Notes: generated from the letters alone by a model not told the origin. Counted from the first letter of the stretch, positions 17,142 through 26,594 are shown. The stretch is DNA of 64,000 nucleotides from Azospirillum sp. TSH64 (GCF_003116035.1 NZ_LGQW01000015.1:5180353-5244352); one strand, 5' to 3'. Translations and numbers: made by a program.

Positions 17142-17831
17142 TTACTGGTTCGCCGCCGCCGCGACGACATTGGCGCCGGCAAGCTCGCCGCCGATGCCGT
17201 TGTTCAGCGCCCAGATGGCGGCCTGGGTGCGGTTGGAGGCGTTGATCTTGCGCAGCAGGCTCTTCAGGTGAACCTTCACGGTGGCTTCCGTGATGTTCAG
17301 ATGGTTGGCGATCATCTTGTTGCTGTTGCCATTCAGCAGGCAGCGCAGGATCTGCACCTCGCGCTGCGACAGGCCCTTGCGGCGGGTCGGCAGCTCGGCG
17401 CCCATGTCCTCGGTGCGGCCGCTGACCAGCAGCTCGGCGAGGTGGGTCGGGAACACCTTCTCGCCCATCATCACCAGCTTCAGCGACTGCATCAGCGCCT
17501 CGCAGGCGATGTCCTTCAGCAGGTAGCCGCCGGCGCCGGCGCCGAGCGCGGCCGACAGGCGGCGGGTTTCCAGGTCGTTGGTCAGGATCACGATCCGGAT
17601 CGACGGGTGAGCTTCGCGCAGGCTGCGCATCGCCTCGACTTCCTCGTCGGCGCCGCTCGGCAGGTCGACGAGGATCAGGTCCGGGTTCCGGCCGGTCCCG
17701 AGCGTCGACAGACCCTCGCGCAGGCTGCCGGCCTCGCCGACGACGTTGAAGGGGGTGCCTTCGAACAGACGCTTCATGCCCTCACGGAAAAGCTTGTTGG
17801 CATCGATGAGGAAAACGTTGATGGCATCCAT
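17142..17831 (-). CDS. LuxR/NarL-family response regulator
   Basis: A 229-residue regulator. The receiver has Asp10 in FLIDANKLFREG and a probable phospho-acceptor Asp in LILVDLPSG (near 56); the second pocket acid is replaced by Ala (LIDAN rather than DD), so phosphorylation may be atypical. The C-terminal GerE-type helix-turn-helix is clear: LSQREVQILRCLLNGNSNKMIANHLNITEATVKVHLKSLLRKI. No sensor kinase is adjacent. Its long leader upstream (to 18,426) contains a pair of AT-rich direct repeats. It converges on the histidine kinase with a shared terminator. Confidence 0.92.
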   Translation of the reverse strand: MDAINVFLIDANKLFREGMKRLFEGTPFNVVGEAGSLREGLSTLGTGRNPDLILVDLPSGADEEVEAMRSLREAHPSIRIVILTNDLETRRLSAALGAGAGGYLLKDIACEALMQSLKLVMMGEKVFPTHLAELLVSGRTEDMGAELPTRRKGLSQREVQILRCLLNGNSNKMIANHLNITEATVKVHLKSLLRKINASNRTQAAIWALNNGIGGELAGANVVAAAANQ

Positions 17832-18426
17832 GGTCTCAGCCCGCCTTTTGTTCCGTTCCGATCAAAGTGGCGCCGGGTGGCGCTTCGGAGGCATCCCCGA
17901 CCTTCCGCTCCTGCGTCCGGTCCGCTCCCCCTCAGGGTTCGGGGGTGCCTCCTTGTGATCCATAGATACCCCCGATTTGCGCCGCGCAAAATTTCGCTTA
18001 GGTAAATTTCGCGTCGAGCAATGGGCATATGCCGTAAGCCTGGATAAGACAAGAAGAGGACATAATGGAGTTTGCCCTGGTCGGGTGGAATAACTGTCTG
18101 TGACAGAAAAGGGGAAATCGTTAACGGTCATGCCGTGACTTCGTAAGGACACTGAATGATAGTGTTGGGTGACTTTCCTGACGAAGGGCCTCAGCCGGGC
18201 AGAACTACGTCATCGCCCGATGGTTGGAGTCCTATATCCCGGAAATTTGCCATTAGGCATAAGCCTGGCTGTGCCGCTCTCCGTCGCCGGGCGGGGTAGG
18301 CCGCCATCGACGGGGGTCGTGCCGGGGCGTTCTGTGCTGTATACGTTCCAGCCGCGACAGAGCATTCGCACGCTCGACCCGATTTTCCAGTCCATTCCCT
18401 TTCGTCCATCCCCAGGCCGGGACGCC
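17832..18426. other. Long intergenic region between the LuxR-type regulator and the UvrD helicase
   Basis: About 595 bases without a convincing gene. The middle part (17,985-18,150) is AT-rich relative to its surroundings and likely holds divergent promoters. A 12-codon frame at 18065-18103 has AGAGGA just upstream and could encode a leader peptide, but nothing else supports it. The frame of the helicase stays open to 18169 without a plausible ribosome site. Confidence 0.5.
17989..18012. repeat. Direct repeat AAATTTCGC, candidate regulator site
   Basis: Two exact copies of AAATTTCGC at 17989-17997 and 18004-18012, 15 bases apart start to start, in the AT-rich leader about 160 bases upstream of the LuxR-type gene. 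Spacing of about one and a half helical turns; the binding protein is unknown. Confidence 0.4.
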
Positions 18427-20751
18427 ATGTCAGACGCTTATGATGATGATCCGTTGAGCCACGCCGCTCCCGCCGCCGGTCCCGCTTCGGGATTCCCGGC
18501 GGCAGCGCAGCGCTTCGCCTATCTGGACGGGCTCAACCCGACACAGCGGGCGGCGGTCGAGGCTCTGGACGGACCGGTCCTGGTGCTGGCCGGCGCCGGC
18601 ACCGGCAAGACCCGGGTGCTGACCACCCGGCTGGCCCATCTGCTGATGACGCGCCGCGCCGCCGCCTTCCAGATCCTGGCGGTGACCTTCACCAACAAGG
18701 CCGCCCGCGAGATGCGCGAGCGTGTCGGCCATCTGATGGGGATCGAACCGGAGGGCTGGTGGCTCGGCACCTTCCATGCGCTGGCCGCCCGAATCCTGCG
18801 CCGCCATGCCGAGCTGGTCGGGCTGAAGTCGAACTTCACCATCCTCGACACCGACGATCAGGTGCGCCTGATCAAGCAACTGCTGCAAGCCGAGAACATC
18901 GATTCCAAGAAGTGGCCGCCCCGCCAGGTGCTGGGCGCCATCGAGCGCTGGAAGGACCGCGGCCTGACGCCCGACCGGCTCGGCGACGCCGACGGCGGCG
19001 ATGTGGCGGGCGGCCGGGTGGTGGCGATCTACCGCGCCTATCAGGAGCGCCTGCGCACCCTGAACGCCTGCGATTTCGGCGATCTGCTGCTGCACAACCT
19101 CGCCATCTTCCAGAACCATCCGGACGTGCTGGCGGAATATCACCGGAAGTTCAAATATCTGCTGGTCGACGAGTATCAGGATACCAACGTCGCGCAGTAT
19201 CTGTGGCTGCGGATCCTGTCGCAGGCGCACAAGAACATCTGCTGCGTCGGCGACGAGGACCAGTCGATCTACGCCTGGCGTGGTGCCGAGATCGGCAACA
19301 TCCTGCGCTTCGAGACCGACTTCCCCGGTGCGACCATCGTCAAGCTGGAACAGAACTACCGCTCCACCGGCCATATCCTGGCGGCGGCCTCCGGTCTGAT
19401 CGCCAACAACCAGGGCCGTCTCGGCAAGACGCTGTGGACCGAGGCCGACGGCGGCGAGCCGGTCAAGGTCAAGGCAGTGTGGGACGGCGAGGAGGAGGCG
19501 CGCTGGGTCGGCGAGGAGATCGAGACCCTCCAGCGCAAGGGCACCTCCCTGGCGCAGATCGCCGTGCTGGTCCGCGCCGGCTTCCAGACCCGCGAGTTCG
19601 AGGAACGCTTCATCACGCTCGGCCTGCCTTACAAGGTGCTGGGCGGCCCGCGCTTCTACGAGCGGCAGGAAATCCGCGATGCGCTGGCCTATTTCCGTGT
19701 CGTCAATTCCGGCGACGACGATCTGGCCTTTGAGCGCATCGTCAATCTGCCCAAGCGCGGCGTCGGTCCAGCGGCGATGCAGAGCCTCTACACCGCCGCC
19801 CGCGCCCGCGGGCTGTCGCTGACCGAAGCCGGCTGGGCGCTGACCGAGACGGATGAGCTGAAGCCGAAGCTGCGCGCCACCCTGCGCGGGCTGTTGCAGG
19901 ATGTCTTCCGCTGGCGGACGCTGATGGCGACGGTGCCGCACACCGAGCTTGCCCGCACCGTCCTGGACGAGTCCGGCTACACCCGCATGTGGCAGGAGGA
20001 CAAGACACCGGAGGCTCCCGGCCGGCTGGAGAACCTGAAGGAACTGATCACCGCCATGGCGGAGTTCGAGAACCTGCCGGGCTTCCTGGAACATGTCGCG
20101 CTGGTGATGGAGAATGCCGAGGCCGCCGGCATCGAGCAGGTGACGGTGATGACCCTGCACGGCGCCAAGGGGCTGGAGTTCGACCATGTCTTCCTGCCGG
20201 GATGGGAGGAGGGCGTGTTCCCCAACCAGCGCGCGCTGGACGAGACCGGCATCGCCGGGCTGGAGGAGGAGCGGCGGCTGGCCTATGTCGGCCTGACCCG
20301 TGCGCGCCGCCGTGCCTATGTCAGCCATGCCGCCAACCGCCGGCTCTACGGTAACTGGGTCAGCGCCATCCCGTCCCGATTCGTCGAGGAGATCCCGCAA
20401 GACAATGTCGAGGCCGAGGCGGCCAACGGCCTGTTCGCCGGCAGCGGCGGCGGGCGCGGCGGTTTCGGTGGCGGGGCGGGGGGCTACGGGGCCGGCGGCT
20501 TCCAGTTCCGCGGCTCCACCCGCCAGGCGCCCGCGCCCAAGACGATCACGCTGGACCAGGGCGCCTATGCGGTGGCGCCGCGGCCGCGGCCCGATGCGCC
20601 CTTCGCCAAGGGCGCGCGTGTCTTCCACCAGAAATTCGGCTACGGCACCGTGGTCGGCGTGTCGGAGGACAAGCTGGAGATCGACTTCGACCATTCCGGC
20701 AACAAGAAGGTGATGGACAGCTTCGTCGTCCCCGCCGACAAGGCGGGCTGA
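18427..20751 (+). CDS. uvrD: ATP-dependent DNA helicase UvrD/PcrA
   Basis: A 774-residue superfamily 1A 3'-5' helicase for nucleotide excision and mismatch repair and for clearing recombinase from DNA. Q-motif LNPTQRAAVEA, Walker A AGAGTGKT (near 45-52), motif Ia VTFTNKAAREM, motif II VDEYQDTN, motif III GDEDQSIYAWRGA, motif IV-V QNYRST and TLHGAKGLEF, motif VI YVGLTRARRR are all intact. A glycine-rich linker near 680-710 precedes the PcrA-type C-terminal Tudor-like segment (FGYGTVVGVSEDKLEIDF), which in homologues contacts RNA polymerase. The ATG at 18427 gives the family's usual start. Confidence 0.95.
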   Translation: MSDAYDDDPLSHAAPAAGPASGFPAAAQRFAYLDGLNPTQRAAVEALDGPVLVLAGAGTGKTRVLTTRLAHLLMTRRAAAFQILAVTFTNKAAREMRERVGHLMGIEPEGWWLGTFHALAARILRRHAELVGLKSNFTILDTDDQVRLIKQLLQAENIDSKKWPPRQVLGAIERWKDRGLTPDRLGDADGGDVAGGRVVAIYRAYQERLRTLNACDFGDLLLHNLAIFQNHPDVLAEYHRKFKYLLVDEYQDTNVAQYLWLRILSQAHKNICCVGDEDQSIYAWRGAEIGNILRFETDFPGATIVKLEQNYRSTGHILAAASGLIANNQGRLGKTLWTEADGGEPVKVKAVWDGEEEARWVGEEIETLQRKGTSLAQIAVLVRAGFQTREFEERFITLGLPYKVLGGPRFYERQEIRDALAYFRVVNSGDDDLAFERIVNLPKRGVGPAAMQSLYTAARARGLSLTEAGWALTETDELKPKLRATLRGLLQDVFRWRTLMATVPHTELARTVLDESGYTRMWQEDKTPEAPGRLENLKELITAMAEFENLPGFLEHVALVMENAEAAGIEQVTVMTLHGAKGLEFDHVFLPGWEEGVFPNQRALDETGIAGLEEERRLAYVGLTRARRRAYVSHAANRRLYGNWVSAIPSRFVEEIPQDNVEAEAANGLFAGSGGGRGGFGGGAGGYGAGGFQFRGSTRQAPAPKTITLDQGAYAVAPRPRPDAPFAKGARVFHQKFGYGTVVGVSEDKLEIDFDHSGNKKVMDSFVVPADKAG

Positions 20752-20763
20752 GTCACAATGCCT

Positions 20764-20782
20764 GCCCGCCGACAAGGCGGGC
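20764..20782 (+). terminator. Hairpin after uvrD
   Basis: GCCCGCC and GGCGGGC enclose GACAA, 12 bases past the helicase stop. No T-run, so termination is uncertain. Confidence 0.35.
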
Positions 20783-20929
20783 CAGCCCTAGGCTGCGCCC
20801 GCCGGCAAGACGGGCTATGCCGGGACACGGCACTGTGGACGGCTTGCCGCACTGTGACGGCCGTCACAGCCGCAGCAGCCGCAGCCGCCCAAGATCGCAG
20901 CGGTGCAACGGAGCCGGAGGCCAACCACC

Positions 20930-22126
20930 GTGTTCGGAACGGGCAGCGTCAGTTACGAGGTTCAGAGCCGCCGCGAAGGCCGTTGGCGCATCGAGGGGGC
21001 CTATACCGACCAGGAGTCTGCGCTGTCGGCCGCCCGCTCGCAGCTGGCGGCGACGGGCGTGGAAGAGGCGAAGGTGGTGAAGTTCCGCACCGTCGCCGGC
21101 CTGTCGCTGGAAACGGTGATCCTGCACAAGACGGTGCCCCAGACCCAGTGCAAGGGCCTGACCCTGGGCGGCACTGCGGAGGGTGCGCCCTTCTGCCGCA
21201 CGCCGGACGACCTGCGCGGGTTCGAGAGCCGGGTGGTGATCGGCCGGCTGCTGCGCCCCTATCTGGATGCCCAGCGCATCACCCCGACCGAGCTGCTGCA
21301 TTCCTGGCCGCTGTTCCGCCGGCTGGAGGAGCAGGGGGCGTTGCTGGGCGCCGCCATCCATGCCGCCGCCCGTCACCATGCCGAGATCCATGGCGTTTCC
21401 CACGCCGCGCGTGCCCGCGAGTTGCGCCAACTGGTGGAGGCGGTAACCGGGGCTGCCCGCGACGCCCTGGCGGAACGGCGCCGGCTGCCGCACTTTAACG
21501 CCGCCGACCTGCCGGGCACCAGCAGCGCCATCGACGAAGCGGTCGGGCATGAGGGCCATGACACGCTGTTCCTCGTGCTGCTGGCCCAGCATCTGGAGGC
21601 CGGCGGTCCGCTCGCCGGGAAGCTGGACATACTGCTGGCGTTGATCGGCGACGATGTCGAGCCACGGCATCTGGTCCTGCTCGACGGCGTGATCGCCGAC
21701 ATCATGGGGTCCGCCGACACGGTCAAGGAACTGCTGGGCGCGCAGCCGAGCCTGCATGCCGGGCTCTGCGCCCTTGCCGACGCCCTGTTCGACCGCGATC
21801 CCGACCCGGCGCTGGCGACGATGGCCCCCTCGTTGCGCCGGGTCTGCCGCCTTGCCCTGGAGGGCCGCCTGCCGCAGAGCCGGGCCGTCCTTGTGGAGCG
21901 CCTGCGCCAGAGCATCGCCGGCGACCAGCCGCTCGACCGCCGCGATGCCAAGGTGGAGGCGGTGCTGACCCATGACCTTGCCGCCCGGTTGAAGGGGGCG
22001 GACGGCGCGACGCTCGGCGGAGCGGCCATGGAAAAGGCGCTGGAGCGCCGCCTGCTGCGCCATCGCCAGTCGGTCCTGCGCGCCCAGGGCATGCATGACA
22101 TCGCCGACCGGCTGGCAGGTCGTTAG
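20930..22126 (+). CDS. Helical protein of unknown function
   Basis: A 398-residue soluble protein I do not recognise. Residues 1-60 form a small alpha/beta unit (VSYEVQSRREGRWRIEGAYTDQESALSAARSQL, VVKFRTVAG) resembling a modified-residue or ligand-binding add-on; the rest is predicted helical with repeated leucine patterns, including DGVIADIMGSADTVKELLG and ALADALFDRDPDPAL. No P-loop, metal motif, signal peptide or membrane helix is seen. The GTG at 20930 was chosen because GGAGG lies nine bases upstream; an in-frame GTG at 20903 would add nine residues. Base use matches its neighbours, so it looks native. Confidence 0.75.
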   Translation: MFGTGSVSYEVQSRREGRWRIEGAYTDQESALSAARSQLAATGVEEAKVVKFRTVAGLSLETVILHKTVPQTQCKGLTLGGTAEGAPFCRTPDDLRGFESRVVIGRLLRPYLDAQRITPTELLHSWPLFRRLEEQGALLGAAIHAAARHHAEIHGVSHAARARELRQLVEAVTGAARDALAERRRLPHFNAADLPGTSSAIDEAVGHEGHDTLFLVLLAQHLEAGGPLAGKLDILLALIGDDVEPRHLVLLDGVIADIMGSADTVKELLGAQPSLHAGLCALADALFDRDPDPALATMAPSLRRVCRLALEGRLPQSRAVLVERLRQSIAGDQPLDRRDAKVEAVLTHDLAARLKGADGATLGGAAMEKALERRLLRHRQSVLRAQGMHDIADRLAGR

Positions 22127-22246
22127 AAGGACTGTCGCTAAGGGTTTTCCTCGAAACGGGACGGGCTCCGGAATCCTTGGTCTCTTTCGGGCTTGATGCT
22201 AAAAACGCCGCTTCTGTTCTCGCGTCGTCGTCGGAAAGCCCCTGTC

Positions 22247-23137
22247 ATGTCGCAAACCCCGCTCTGGCGCATCGCGCTGGTCGTTCCCGAAGCCCATGCG
22301 CCCGCCTTTGCCGAGGCCGTGGGCGACCATGCCGATGCGGTGTCGACCTTTGAACTTGAGGAAGGCGGCAACTGGCTGGTGGAGGCGACCCTGTACGGCG
22401 CCCCGGACGAGGCGCGGTTGCAGTCGCGCGTCGCCGTGCTGGCCAAGGCCCTGGGCATCGAGGAGCCGCGGCTGGCTGTCGAGAACCTGCCGCCGATCGA
22501 CTGGGTGTCGCACAGCTACCAGGGCTTCCCGCCGATTCGTGCCGGGCGCTTCTTCGTCCACGGCTCCCACCATGAGGGCATCGTGCCGGCCGGCAGCATC
22601 CCGCTGCTGGTCGATGCCGCCACCGCTTTCGGCACCGGCGAGCATGGCTCGACCAATGGCTGCCTCCAGGCGCTCGACCGGCTGTCGCGCCACCTGAAGC
22701 TGCCGCGCGGCGGCCGGCGCGGCGCGCTCGACATGGGCTGCGGCTCGGGCATCCTGGCGCTGGCCGTTGCCAAGCGCTGGCGCGTGCCGGTGACGGCGGT
22801 CGACATCGACCCGGAGGCGGTGCGCGTCACCCGCATCAACGCGGCGCTGAACGGGCAGAAGGGCATGATCCGCTCACAGGGCGGCGACGGCTATCACACC
22901 CGCATCGTCGGCCAGCACAAGCCCTACACCCTGATCACTGCCAACATCCTGGCCCGCCCGCTGTCGCGCATGGCGCCGCAGCTGCGCCGCCACCTGAAGA
23001 AGGGTGGTTATGCCGTGCTGGCCGGCCTGCTGAACCGCCAGGAACGCCACGTCATCCAGGCCCACCGCAACCATGGCCTGCGGCTGGTCGCGCGCATCCC
23101 GGTTGGGGAATGGACCACTCTTGTGGTGAAGCGTTGA
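22247..23137 (+). CDS. prmA: Ribosomal protein L11 methyltransferase
   Basis: A 296-residue SAM-dependent enzyme that trimethylates L11 at its N-terminus and lysines. An N-terminal substrate-recognition domain (WRIALVVPEAHAPAFAEAV, LEEGGNWLVEA) leads into the methyltransferase domain: DAATAFGTGEHGST, the SAM motif I ALDMGCGSGILALAVAK, VDIDPEAVRVT and the NILARPL catalytic stretch (the usual NPPY-like motif). The ATG at 22247 gives the family length. It is followed by a TerB-like gene 65 bases downstream. Confidence 0.95.
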   Translation: MSQTPLWRIALVVPEAHAPAFAEAVGDHADAVSTFELEEGGNWLVEATLYGAPDEARLQSRVAVLAKALGIEEPRLAVENLPPIDWVSHSYQGFPPIRAGRFFVHGSHHEGIVPAGSIPLLVDAATAFGTGEHGSTNGCLQALDRLSRHLKLPRGGRRGALDMGCGSGILALAVAKRWRVPVTAVDIDPEAVRVTRINAALNGQKGMIRSQGGDGYHTRIVGQHKPYTLITANILARPLSRMAPQLRRHLKKGGYAVLAGLLNRQERHVIQAHRNHGLRLVARIPVGEWTTLVVKR

Positions 23138-23202
23138 AACCAAAGGGCCGTGATGCGACTTCCCATAGGGACGATGTTCCGACACGTTTCTGGGGAGCCA
23201 CC

Positions 23203-23676
23203 ATGCTGAACCGCATCCGGTCCTTGTTCACGGGCGAGCATGACGGCGCCGAGCCGGGTGAGGACGCCCTGCAGGCCGCCGCCGCCGCCCTGATGGTCGA
23301 GGCCGCGCGTACCGACGACACCATCTCCGAGGCCGAGCGCGACCGCATCCTGTCGGTCGTCCGCCGCCATTTCAAACTGAGCGAGGAAGAGGCGCAGGAC
23401 CTGCTGTCCGCCGCGGTGTTCGACACCGAGGACGTCTCGCCCTATCTCCGCTACGTCAGCGTCATCATGGACCGCTGCCCGCCCGGCCACCGCCTCTGGA
23501 TCATCGAGATGCTGTGGGAGGTCGCCTACGCCGACGGCGTGCTGAACGATCTGGAATCGAGCCTGCTGCGCCGGATCGGCGGCCTGCTGCACATCTCCGA
23601 CGTCGAGCGTGGCGAGGCCCGCAAGCGCGTGCTGGCGCGCCTGGGGCTGCCGGACGACGCCGGGCTGCCGGTGTGA
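23203..23676 (+). CDS. TerB-like protein
   Basis: A 157-residue all-helical protein of the TerB family. Duplicated acidic metal-site motifs are visible: EAARTDDTISEAERDRIL (about 33-50) and EVAYADGVLNDLESSLLRRI (about 106-125), as in tellurite-resistance TerB, whose fold binds divalent metal. No other ter genes are nearby, so this is likely the housekeeping stand-alone form rather than a tellurite resistance gene. GGGGAG five bases before ATG 23203 fixes the start. Confidence 0.9.
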   Translation: MLNRIRSLFTGEHDGAEPGEDALQAAAAALMVEAARTDDTISEAERDRILSVVRRHFKLSEEEAQDLLSAAVFDTEDVSPYLRYVSVIMDRCPPGHRLWIIEMLWEVAYADGVLNDLESSLLRRIGGLLHISDVERGEARKRVLARLGLPDDAGLPV

Positions 23677-23818
23677 CGGATCGGGTGGAAGCCGGAACCG
23701 CGCTTCCATCCCAACCGGCCCACTCCAACCGGCATAGCCACCACCCCGCCGCTTGCACAGGGCCGGCGGGGTGCCTAGCCTGTGTCCACAGGATTCACTC
23801 TTCCGAGGAACAGGTTCC

Positions 23819-25870
23819 GTGCCCAGCGCGATTCCCTCCGCTGCCTATCGCGGCGACGACGCCCTTGCGACCCTGCTGACCGAGGCCGGGACCGGCCGGT
23901 CTCCCGCCGATGTCCGCGCGCTGCTGGCCGGCGTGCTGGCGGCGCCGGAGGGAGAGGAACCCGCCGCCTGGGCCGTCCTGGTTGGCGAAAACCTCCCGCC
24001 GGCCCTCAGTGAACAGCTCCAGGCGCTGAAAGCGCAGCTCGCCGCCGAGGCGCCGACGGCCAATCCCGGCCCGGCGCAGCGGCTGGACGATCTGCGCGCC
24101 GCGCTGAAGCGCCGCGACCTCGACGGCTTCATCGTGCCGCGCGGCGACGAGCATCAGGGCGAATATGTGCCGCCGCGCGCCCAGCGGCTGGGCTGGCTGA
24201 CCGGCTTCACCGGATCGGCCGGCAACGCGGTGGTGACAGCCGACCGTGCCGCGATCTTCGTCGATGGCCGCTACACCCTGCAGGTCCGCAGCGAGGTGCC
24301 TGCCGACCTGTACGAGTACAGGCATCTGATCGAGGACCCTCTGGCCGACTGGATCGTCGCGGCGCTGCCCGAAGGCGGACGCTTCGGCTTCGATCCCTGG
24401 CTGCACACCATCGGCTGGGTGGAGAAGACCCGCGCCGCCCTGGAGCGCGCCGGCATCCTGCTGGTGGCGTGCGAGGACAACCCGCTCGATTCGGTGTGGC
24501 AGGGGCAGCCGCCGGCACCGCTTACCCCCGTGGTGCCGCAAGACGAGACGTTCGCCGGCGAAAGCTCCGCCGACAAGCGGGCGCGGCTGGCCGACGAGCT
24601 GGGGCAGAAGGGCATCGCCGCCGCCGTGCTGACCCAGCCGGACAGCATTGCCTGGCTGCTGAACATCCGCGGCGCCGACGTGCCCTGCACGCCGCTGCCG
24701 TTGTCCTTCGCCATCCTGTCCGCCGATGCGTCGGTGGAGCTGTTTCTCGACCCGCGCAAGCTGGCGCCGCAGACCCGCGCCCATCTGGGCAATCGGGTGC
24801 AGGTGCGGCCGGTCGAGGAGTTCGGCGCCGCGCTCGACGCCGTCGCCCGCGGTTCCGCCCGCGTGCTGGCCGACCCGACCTGCACCTCGGCCTGGATCGT
24901 CGACCGGCTGCATCTGGCCGGCGCCAGGGTGGAGCGCGACGGCGACCCCTGCGCCCTGCCCAAGGCCTGCAAGAACGCGGCGGAACTGGACGGCACCCGC
25001 GCCGCCCATGTCCGCGACGGCGCCGCCCTCGTCCGCTTCCTGCACTGGTTCTCGGAAGAGGCGCCGACCGGCCGCCTGACCGAGCTGGCCGTGGTGGAGC
25101 GGCTGCTGGCCTGCCGGCGCGAGAACGAGCGCTTCCGCGGCGTCAGCTTCGACACCATCGCCGGGGCCGGGCCGAACGGCGCCATCGTCCATTACCGGGT
25201 GACGCCGGAGACCGACCGCCGGCTGGAGCCGGGCAGCCTGTTCCTGCTGGACAGCGGCGCCCAGTATCTGGACGGCACCACCGACGTCACCCGCACGCTG
25301 GCGGTCGGCGAGCCCGACCCGGCGATGGCGGCGGAGATGCGCGACCGCTTCACCCGTGTGCTGAAGGGCCACATCGCCCTGTCCACCGCGCGCTTCCCGC
25401 GCGGCACCACCGGCTCGCAGCTGGACGTGCTGGCGCGGCTGCCGCTTTGGCAGGCGGGGCTGGACTACGACCACGGCACCGGCCACGGCGTCGGCAGCTT
25501 CCTGTCGGTGCATGAGGGGCCGCAGCGGGTGTCGAAGGTCGGCAACACCGTCGCCTTGCAGCCGGGCATGATCCTGTCCAACGAGCCCGGCTATTACAGG
25601 ACCGGCGCCTATGGCATCCGCATCGAGAACCTGATCGTCGTCCAGCCGGTGGAGCCGGAAGGCGAATTGGCGGGCGCGGAGCGCCCGATGCTGGAGTTCG
25701 AGCCGCTGACCCTGGTGCCGATCGACCGTGCGCTGATCGAGCGGCCGCTGCTGAGCGATGCCGAGGCCGCCTGGGTCGATGCCTATCATGCAAAGGTGCG
25801 CGAGTCGCTGTCGCCGCTGCTCGACGATGCGGCCCGCCGCTGGCTGGATCGGGCGACCGCACCCCTGTGA
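23819..25870 (+). CDS. pepP: Xaa-Pro aminopeptidase (aminopeptidase P, M24B) with N-terminal extension
   Basis: A 683-residue cytoplasmic metallopeptidase that removes N-terminal residues ahead of proline. Two creatinase-like N-terminal domains (LDDLRAALKRRDLDGFIVPRGDEHQGEYVPP onward) precede the pita-bread catalytic domain, with metal ligands in LLDSGAQYLDGTTDVTRT, GTGHGVGSFLSVHEGP, SNEPGYY and IENL. Eukaryote-type three-domain forms are near 600 residues; about 80 extra residues before LDDLRAAL have no parallel I recognise. The GTG at 23819 has GAGGA nine bases upstream; a later start would remove the extension, but none has a comparable ribosome site. Confidence 0.92.
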   Translation: MPSAIPSAAYRGDDALATLLTEAGTGRSPADVRALLAGVLAAPEGEEPAAWAVLVGENLPPALSEQLQALKAQLAAEAPTANPGPAQRLDDLRAALKRRDLDGFIVPRGDEHQGEYVPPRAQRLGWLTGFTGSAGNAVVTADRAAIFVDGRYTLQVRSEVPADLYEYRHLIEDPLADWIVAALPEGGRFGFDPWLHTIGWVEKTRAALERAGILLVACEDNPLDSVWQGQPPAPLTPVVPQDETFAGESSADKRARLADELGQKGIAAAVLTQPDSIAWLLNIRGADVPCTPLPLSFAILSADASVELFLDPRKLAPQTRAHLGNRVQVRPVEEFGAALDAVARGSARVLADPTCTSAWIVDRLHLAGARVERDGDPCALPKACKNAAELDGTRAAHVRDGAALVRFLHWFSEEAPTGRLTELAVVERLLACRRENERFRGVSFDTIAGAGPNGAIVHYRVTPETDRRLEPGSLFLLDSGAQYLDGTTDVTRTLAVGEPDPAMAAEMRDRFTRVLKGHIALSTARFPRGTTGSQLDVLARLPLWQAGLDYDHGTGHGVGSFLSVHEGPQRVSKVGNTVALQPGMILSNEPGYYRTGAYGIRIENLIVVQPVEPEGELAGAERPMLEFEPLTLVPIDRALIERPLLSDAEAAWVDAYHAKVRESLSPLLDDAARRWLDRATAPL

Positions 25871-26115
25871 ACCGAGCGGGCGGCTGTATCAAATTGCGGC
25901 TTGGGGCTGGGGGCGCCCCTGATTCCGCAAGATGTTGCCGCCCGTGGTAACACGTTCTTTACTCAGCTGCTTCAGTGTGACCCAAGGGGATGACTTTTGG
26001 CGGCAGTTAGGGCACTACAGTCGGCATCACTTCCCGGATTACGGCGCAGCCCCCGCGCCGGGTGGGCGTAACGGCCGGTCAGACACCGGCAACGGATTAT
26101 TGCGGAGACGTCTAG

Positions 26116-26481
26116 ATGAAGATCCTCGTCGTCGATGATTACGCCACCATGCGGCGCATCGTGCGGAACCTGTTGACCCAGATCGGCTACACCGACATCG
26201 ACGAGGCCGGCGACGGCGTGTCGGCGCTGGCGAAGCTGCGTGAGAGCAAGTTCGGCCTCATCATCTCCGACTGGAACATGGAGCCGATGACCGGCTTGCA
26301 GCTCCTGAAGGAAATCCGCGCGGACGCGAAGCTGGCGGCGACGCCCTTCATCATGGTCACCGCCGAGAGCAAGACCGAGAACGTCATCGCCGCCAAGCAG
26401 GCCGGCGTGAACAACTACATCGTCAAGCCCTTCAATGCCGACACGCTGAAGCAAAAGATCCAGGCCGTCATCGGCGGCTGA
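26116..26481 (+). CDS. cheY: Chemotaxis response regulator CheY
   Basis: A 121-residue single-domain receiver that carries the phosphoryl signal from CheA to the flagellar motor. The acidic pocket Asp7-Asp8 (VVDDY), phospho-acceptor Asp52 in ISDWNM, Thr82 in MVTAES and Lys104 in IVKPFN are intact, and the DWNM motif is typical of true CheY. Position 56 is Glu-Pro-Met where E. coli has Pro-Asn-Met. GGAGA is about seven bases before the ATG. Two CheZ-like genes follow, so the window encodes the signal and its termination together; cheA and cheW are not here. Confidence 0.93.
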   Translation: MKILVVDDYATMRRIVRNLLTQIGYTDIDEAGDGVSALAKLRESKFGLIISDWNMEPMTGLQLLKEIRADAKLAATPFIMVTAESKTENVIAAKQAGVNNYIVKPFNADTLKQKIQAVIGG

Positions 26482-26594
26482 TCTTCGGGCTTAGCGATGT
26501 GGGGTAGCAAGGACGGCACCCGCCGTCCGGCGCCCGGTTCGGCCGCCCGGGTCAGCAGGGCGGCCGGCTGATCCAGTTTGGGGAGTGGACCGGT

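Noticed and set aside
18169..18426. An 86-codon N-terminal extension of UvrD
   Set aside because: The extra residues are not helicase-like and the ATG at 18427 gives the usual family start.
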